Shown piece by piece: positions 20,675 through 24,258 of a stretch of DNA of 24,258 nt. The stretch comes from Pelargonium cotyledonis. Lineage: Eukaryota > Streptophyta > Magnoliopsida > Geraniales > Geraniaceae. Each line of letters opens with the position of its first letter. Position 1 is the stretch's first letter. The stretch lies in contig JAYMTA010000780.1 in assembly GCA_036897625.1 (NCBI GenBank), positions 1 to 24,258 of the forward strand. Reading direction: 5' to 3'. The translations under genes were made by a program, and so were the position numbers. The notes under the pieces were generated by a model that was not told the origin of the DNA, made no database searches, and saw only the letters and a program-made list of their open reading frames with translations.

Positions 20675-21048
20675 CAATTCCACAAAATCCAAGGCAAAAA
20701 CCATCGATCTTTGCAATAATCCCATGACAAAGGAACCAAAGCTTAAGGTTAAAACCTTCCCATTGTCATTTTGTCTCATAAAATTATCCACATTGCATCA
20801 TTTTCTGTGTAACTTCTTTTTCTTTTTCTTTTTTCATTTCCATCTCTTATACGTTCATTGGCCTTTTACAGGGTGCAAAAAGAATAGTTGCCGAATGGCC
20901 AGATCTTGACCTCGAAGCGAGACGATTCACTGCAAAAATCTTAGGTGAGGAACTTGAACAAGAACCTCCAGCATCAGCAAAAGAACCACAAAAACCTCAA
21001 CTCCTCAGCTCACCATCTCAAGACCTAGAATCCAAGTTAGAATTGTGA
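7508..21048 (+). CDS. UGGT: UDP-glucose:glycoprotein glucosyltransferase (UGGT), 37 coding exons
   Basis: This ER-lumen folding sensor transfers glucose from UDP-glucose to N-glycans of misfolded glycoproteins, returning them to calnexin/calreticulin. Coding exons: 7508-7671, 8291-8740, 8870-9023, 9488-9656, 9832-9905, 10556-10652, 10724-10836, 10965-11080, 11425-11482, 12334-12486, 12589-12684, 12780-12941, 13158-13226, 13429-13514, 13667-13829, 14150-14284, 14415-14520, 14626-14720, 14811-14923, 15058-15268, 15546-15614, 15831-15976, 16256-16357, 16466-16613, 17166-17222, 17308-17438, 17605-17693, 17823-18169, 18281-18376, 18917-18981, 19068-19170, 19248-19406, 19491-19631, 19766-19809, 19889-20003, 20595-20747, 20872-21048. 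They total 4926 bp in one frame (1641 aa; Arabidopsis EBS1/PSL2 is about 1613). The signal peptide is about residues 1-29. Thioredoxin-like and beta-sandwich sensor regions precede a C-terminal GT24 domain. No stop or frameshift is seen. All junctions are GT-AG except two GC-AG introns (11 and 35). Exons were assigned by splice motifs, phase and remembered similarity to the Arabidopsis protein. The protein ends KLEL, an HDEL-like retrieval tail. Confidence 0.96.
7672..8290 (+). other. UGGT intron 1 and other long introns
   Basis: Intron 1 (619 bp) is AT-rich with no insert recognised. The other introns longer than 300 bp are intron 3 (9024-9487), 5 (9906-10555), 8 (11081-11424), 9 (11483-12333), 15 (13830-14149), 24 (16614-17165), 29 (18377-18916) and 35 (20004-20594). 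Intron 5 has a purine-rich patch near 10180-10380. Intron 9 has a patch at about 11791-11860 (ACTCAACCAAAAGCTTAAT... then AAGGCCCAAT) that resembles a short repeat I recall from dicot introns. Neither could be assigned to a family. Confidence 0.5.
12685..12779 (+). other. GC-AG intron 11 of UGGT
   Basis: The exon ends GGT CTT GAG and the intron begins GCAAGT. With the preceding GAG this matches the GC-donor consensus AG|GCAAGT. The acceptor is TTTTGCAG at 12772-12779. Using the nearest GT (GGTCTT, 12677) would remove conserved residues of the CGLES stretch and break the frame, so GC is the best donor. Confidence 0.85.
14333..14352. repeat. (AT)n microsatellite in UGGT intron 16
   Basis: This is a run of about ten AT units inside the intron between exons 14150-14284 and 14415-14520. 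It is likely length-polymorphic. Confidence 0.85.
16777..16866. repeat. Folded inverted repeat in UGGT intron 24
   Basis: Arms 16777-16795 and 16848-16866 pair at 16 of 19 positions. An inner imperfect pair (16815-16824 with 16835-16844, both containing GTCAA) extends the stem towards a small loop. The ~90-bp hairpin sits in the longest stretch of intron 24 (16614-17165). It could be a small MITE or a hairpin RNA-like fold; no target-site duplication was identified. Confidence 0.4.
17562..17582 (+). repeat. Long T tract before exon 27 of UGGT
   Basis: An unbroken run of about 21 T residues ends about 20 bp before the CCAG acceptor at 17601-17604 and presumably forms the polypyrimidine/U-rich splicing signal. 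Its length makes it prone to slippage in sequencing and in the genome. Confidence 0.7.
18917..20925 (+). other. UGGT catalytic GT24 glucosyltransferase domain (exons 30-37)
   Basis: Exons 30-37 carry the GT24/GT8-type domain, from about residue 1330 ([20 protein letters not shown]) to about residue 1600. The metal and UDP-sugar binding DxD motif is D1437-A-D1439 in exon 33 ([11 protein letters not shown]). Other invariant blocks are [57 protein letters not shown] and [15 protein letters not shown]. All match metazoan and plant UGGT as I recall them, so the enzyme should be catalytically competent. The remaining C-terminus is a divergent Glu/Pro-rich tail. Confidence 0.9.
20004..20594 (+). other. 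GC-AG intron 35 of UGGT
   Basis: The exon ends AAT CTT GAT CAG at 20003 and the intron begins GCAAGTATT, again the GC-donor consensus AG|GCAAGT. The acceptor is TTTCAG (20589-20594). The joined protein reads [12 protein letters not shown], the expected invariant UGGT sequence, which fixes the junction. Confidence 0.9.
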
Positions 21049-21380
21049 AGGTAACCCAATATAAATCTTGCCCCTACCTTCAAATTTTGTAAAGAAATTT
21101 TCTACCCTAAAAGGATCACCAAAATGAGGTTAGTATTGATTTTTTGACATGATTTTGGACTGTGGCAATAAAAAAAAAAGGTGTGGAAGATCATTTTGGG
21201 ATCTACCAGTTTGCCACCAAATCTTTTGTCACTGAAAATGTGACCAATTGAGAGACATCTAGAGACTGAGAGATGAGAGGTGAATTGTTCTTGTTTCCAT
21301 CATTGAACACAATTTTGATGTAAACTGAGTTGAATTCTGAGGTGTAAATGATATCAGAACCAATATTTTTCAGAGGCTTC
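21049..21380 (+). terminator. UGGT 3' UTR with candidate poly(A) signal
   Basis: AATAAA occurs at 21167-21172, about 120 bp after the stop codon, followed directly by an A run. It is the best near-upstream element for cleavage and polyadenylation. Plant signals are loose, so the actual site may lie further on; T/G-rich sequence continues to about 21330. Confidence 0.4.
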
Positions 21381-22795
21381 TATGCATATTGCACTCACAT
21401 TCACTAGTCAGCCACAATGTCTCCCAATTGCATTTCATGGTTTTCATTATCTTTATGTTCATATATATATATATATACCATGGCATTCAAATCAATCAAT
21501 GCCCACTTTCATACCATCGGCAATTGCACATTGGAAGTTACTGCTCTCTATGCCTCAGAATGATCCTCGGTTTCGATTTATTTTGAGAAAAAGTAATAGA
21601 GAAATTAGTTGGTGCTATATATATTCATCCCTTATTCTCGTGCACATGATGCAAAATTAGATATAACCGAAATAAAGAAATTAGAATCAAGAAGATAGGT
21701 ATATTCCTTAGAAGGGCATAAAATGGGTCAACTTGAGATCCATATGATATGATCACATCAGTTTGGGCATAAAACCACAAAATAAAAAGAAAGAATTAAG
21801 TTTTGGCCGGTTTGGGTTCTCCATTCACGTCCACTACAAGTCCTTTTGTTCTCTCTTATCTTTTGCTCTTTTATTTGCCCTTCTATTTTGTTCTTTAGCA
21901 CAATGTGTTAATCATCAAAAATGCTTTACCAATATGTGATATAATACCATTGACTCACGATTGAGTTGCACGTTATAGGTTTTCAGTATTTTCACTTTAT
22001 ATTTTACCATTGTGGAATTTCTTACATTCTTCTTAATGTGTAGACGGAATAAAAGAAATGGGTATGCGCGTGCATAGGTGGACATAAGTCGAGAGTATCA
22101 CGTAACACTTTCACTCATGTGCAAGCTGGACAAGAGAGAACATACATGAGTCCCGTGTGGATGATTACTCAAATCAGTAGGGCGAGTAGACGAGTCATTA
22201 AGTCCAAACAAAACCGACTATAATACTATATTTATATAATACAAAAATAGTACAAAACCTTAACAGAATCTTTTTCATGTTATACTAACAGTGTCACAGT
22301 CAACTTCATAATGAAATCTGTCCCAATCTTTTTGACAAGTTGATTGCAGCATCTACTAAACATGGCTCCAGAGATTTGCTTCATTTCTGATTTGAGTTTT
22401 ATGTAATTAATGATGCCATTATTTTATGTAATTGTTTTCATTCAATCTGAAAACAATGGTTCAAAGGTGTGTCAAAATCAAAATAGAATTATTTTTAAAA
22501 GAACAAAGAAAAAAGTCATACAACTATTAACGAGACTCAGTCAAGATACTTTTGAATTGAATTTGAACATACACTCCGAGCATCCGTAAATTTATTAAGC
22601 AATGTATATTTGTATTTGTAACATTTCAAACTTTGATCATAAAGAATAATTGAGTTTCGGTAAATAACTCTACTACCTGTTTTATTTACCGTTTCTAGTT
22701 AATAATTGGGTGGGTTCAAATATATTTGGTGGGGCTTGTCCAAGCTCTTCTTACCTACCTCCTTGTGGACTAAATTGATTTCGCTTGATTCAACT
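21381..22795. other. Intergenic, (TA)n at 21461-21476, no gene seen
   Basis: There is no supported gene. A (TA)8 microsatellite lies at 21461-21476. Open frames at 21382-21660 have no recognisable motif and run through the microsatellite. The CT-rich tract near 21850-21900 has no associated gene. Confidence 0.5.
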
Positions 22796-22799
22796 ATGC

Positions 22800-23190
22800 G
22801 TCATTGTTTAACGAAATTCATGTATGTCGTCGCATTTGTGTCGTGTCGAAAATTGACTATGTATTGCACGATGTAACACAGACACGATATGTTTAATACA
22901 ATAACTAAAAAAGTCGCAAAGACACGACACATTCTACACACGATATTATCAACACATTTTATACGATAGTACATCCAACTCATTTGGCACCTTATTAGGA
23001 TTAATTATTATTGTACCCTTAAATGTGCATGATGGTTGTATTATGCATGTCGCGCATGTCATAACAAAACTAACAAATTAAACGCGTGTTTTGAAAGTCA
23101 ACACAAACACAATATGTTTACAAAACTAAAATTCAAACACATGAACTATGTGTCGTGTGATATAATAGACAATTTCTATTCTCGTATGTC
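22800..23190. repeat. GTGTCGTGTCG-type dispersed repeat, degenerate
   Basis: The stretch is rich in GTGTCGTG/CACGACAC motifs (22838-22848, 22921-22930, 23150-23158), unlike its AT-rich surroundings. Two related segments at about 22876-22910 and 23099-23130 share the ACACRRACACRATATGTTTA pattern in the same orientation, about 223 bp apart, so the stretch contains an internal direct duplication. Similar CGTGTCGTGTC-rich non-coding repeats are widespread in dicot genomes. The class and ends are not determined here. Confidence 0.4.
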
Positions 23191-24010
23191 ACCTACAATG
23201 CTATGTTTATTTGATGATGGGGTGGTTAATTCACACATTTTGCCTTGGACCTCAAAATCTGTCATGTAAGAGGTACTTAGTATACAATGCAATAAGCACT
23301 GTTTCTCTTCAATTTTTATTTTATTTGCATAGGAAAAAAAAACAAAAATGGAATTTTATTGTGTAATAAAATTAACAATGCAAAAAAAAAAATGAAAATA
23401 TTTTTCCTTATCAACCTCCAAATACTAAAACAGAGGCATACATGACCCAACAACCCACTAATCACAGAGATCATGTTTCTTGGATAAATAACACCTAAAC
23501 ATATCAATAATTGAAAATATGTGGACCATATAAATTCACAAATAATTACATTGATTATCTATATTTTTTAAAAAAATTATTATAGCTTTATGCATTTATT
23601 TGACTCCACCCTACCTTTGCAGACAATTTACTATGCTGCCCTTGTTGAGATGAATGGGATATAACCCCCACTTAAATAATTAGCTCTATATAATTCTTAT
23701 GATTGGCATTTAATTATTAGTGATTCTCAAATAATTACTTTCTAAATGAAAAGACCACTTAATAATATTTTAAGTCTACAAGCAAGTGAATTACTTGATG
23801 CGGCTTGTTTGATCTCGTCAATCTTGTACATGTATTGTTTATTTGTACACGTGTTGGACAAAAAATGTTAATGTTCTAAGGTTTGAGAGATTTAGCTTCT
23901 CGAACTTTTAATTAAAACATGTTAAAAACCACCTTGCATTGTGAAAATAAAAATCTTTATCTTAAGAATTTCAAACAATACAAATTGAAAGAGAATTTGA
24001 GAGAGACCAT
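23191..24010. other. AT-rich intergenic, nothing supported
   Basis: No gene, RNA gene or bounded repeat is recognised. Several poly-A runs (for example 23333-23345 and 23381-23391) and AT-rich low-complexity sequence fill the stretch. Confidence 0.5.
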
Positions 24011-24013
24011 GAG

Positions 24014-24246
24014 TATATATATATATATATATGAAAATGGGAGCCTAAGCCAATTAATTTTTAGTTTAGGCTAAGTCACTAATGAGGTGGTGACAACACA
24101 TTAAAATACTTGGATCCAGATGGGTCGCTCCGCTCCCAACAATTCACTTGGGTGGGTATGGGTAAAACTAATTGAGGTATCATCACCTTATTGGCTTGGC
24201 TTAAGCTAAGCAAAAAAAAATGTTGGCTCATATATATATATATATA
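24014..24246. mobile_element. (TA)n-bracketed MITE-like segment
   Basis: A segment of about 200 bp lies between two TA microsatellites (24014-24032 and 24231-24246). Inside each end are partly inverted copies of a GCCTAAGCCAA-like motif (24043-24053 on +; GCTTAAGCCAAGCCAA on - near 24190-24206). The left end also folds on itself (AGCCTAA with TTAGGCT). Some plant MITEs insert into TA microsatellites, which would give this layout. Terminal repeats are imperfect and unequally spaced, and the window ends just beyond, so this is tentative. Confidence 0.35.
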
Positions 24247-24258
24247 AGAAAAGGAATA

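Noticed and set aside
21382-21660. 92-codon frame in the UGGT 3' flank
   Set aside because: It reads through a (TA)n microsatellite (YVHIYIYIPW) and shows no family similarity.
23036-23269. 77-codon frame near the right end
   Set aside because: It overlaps the GTGTCG-type repeat block and has no recognisable protein features.
1-24258. tRNA, rRNA, CRISPR array or bacterial-type operon
   Set aside because: No cloverleaf with conserved T-arm box, no spaced direct-repeat array and no prokaryotic gene arrangement were seen. The window is plant nuclear DNA.

Overview
This window is nuclear DNA from a flowering plant, most likely a eudicot. The evidence is AT-rich intergenic DNA, short AT-rich GT-AG introns, an intronless plant receptor-like kinase of the At1g11050/RKF3 kind, and a full plant-type UDP-glucose:glycoprotein glucosyltransferase (UGGT) gene that can be read exon by exon against the Arabidopsis EBS1/PSL2 protein as I remember it. 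The species cannot be named from the sequence alone.

Layout. Positions 1-2350 are AT-rich flank with one weak small ORF (479-679) and a folded MITE-like hairpin (about 1005-1159). Positions 2351-2573 hold a two-copy tandem repeat of about 120 bp with a CAT microsatellite and a CGCG-rich hairpin in each copy, just upstream of a single-exon receptor-like kinase gene (2752-4713, +). Positions 5336-5798 hold a broken minus-strand remnant, with its own TATA-like box, whose C-terminal part resembles the NAM-associated/PIF-Harbinger ORF1 family. Positions 6242-6900 hold a degenerate LINE-type RNase H fragment. The UGGT gene occupies 7508-21048 (+). I reconstructed 37 coding exons that stay in frame throughout (4926 bp, 1641 codons plus stop). 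Its upstream region carries a perfect 9+9 inverted repeat made of two TGACGTGG unfolded-protein-response-type elements, an inverted CCAAT pair, and a possible 9-codon uORF. The 3' flank (21049-24258) holds no convincing gene, only simple repeats, a GTGTCGTGTCG-type dispersed repeat and a (TA)n-bracketed MITE-like segment.

How the genes may relate. UGGT is the ER folding sensor that re-glucosylates misfolded N-glycoproteins. In Arabidopsis it is known to act on receptor kinases such as mutant BRI1 and on EFR. The neighbouring kinase has a signal peptide, 12 ectodomain cysteines and three N-glycosylation sequons, so it is the type of protein UGGT could monitor. Nothing in the sequence shows that the two are functionally linked.

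I found no undescribed multi-gene system. The best leads are the palindromic UPR-type element upstream of UGGT, two GC-AG introns in that gene, and the repeated CGCG hairpin in front of the kinase.
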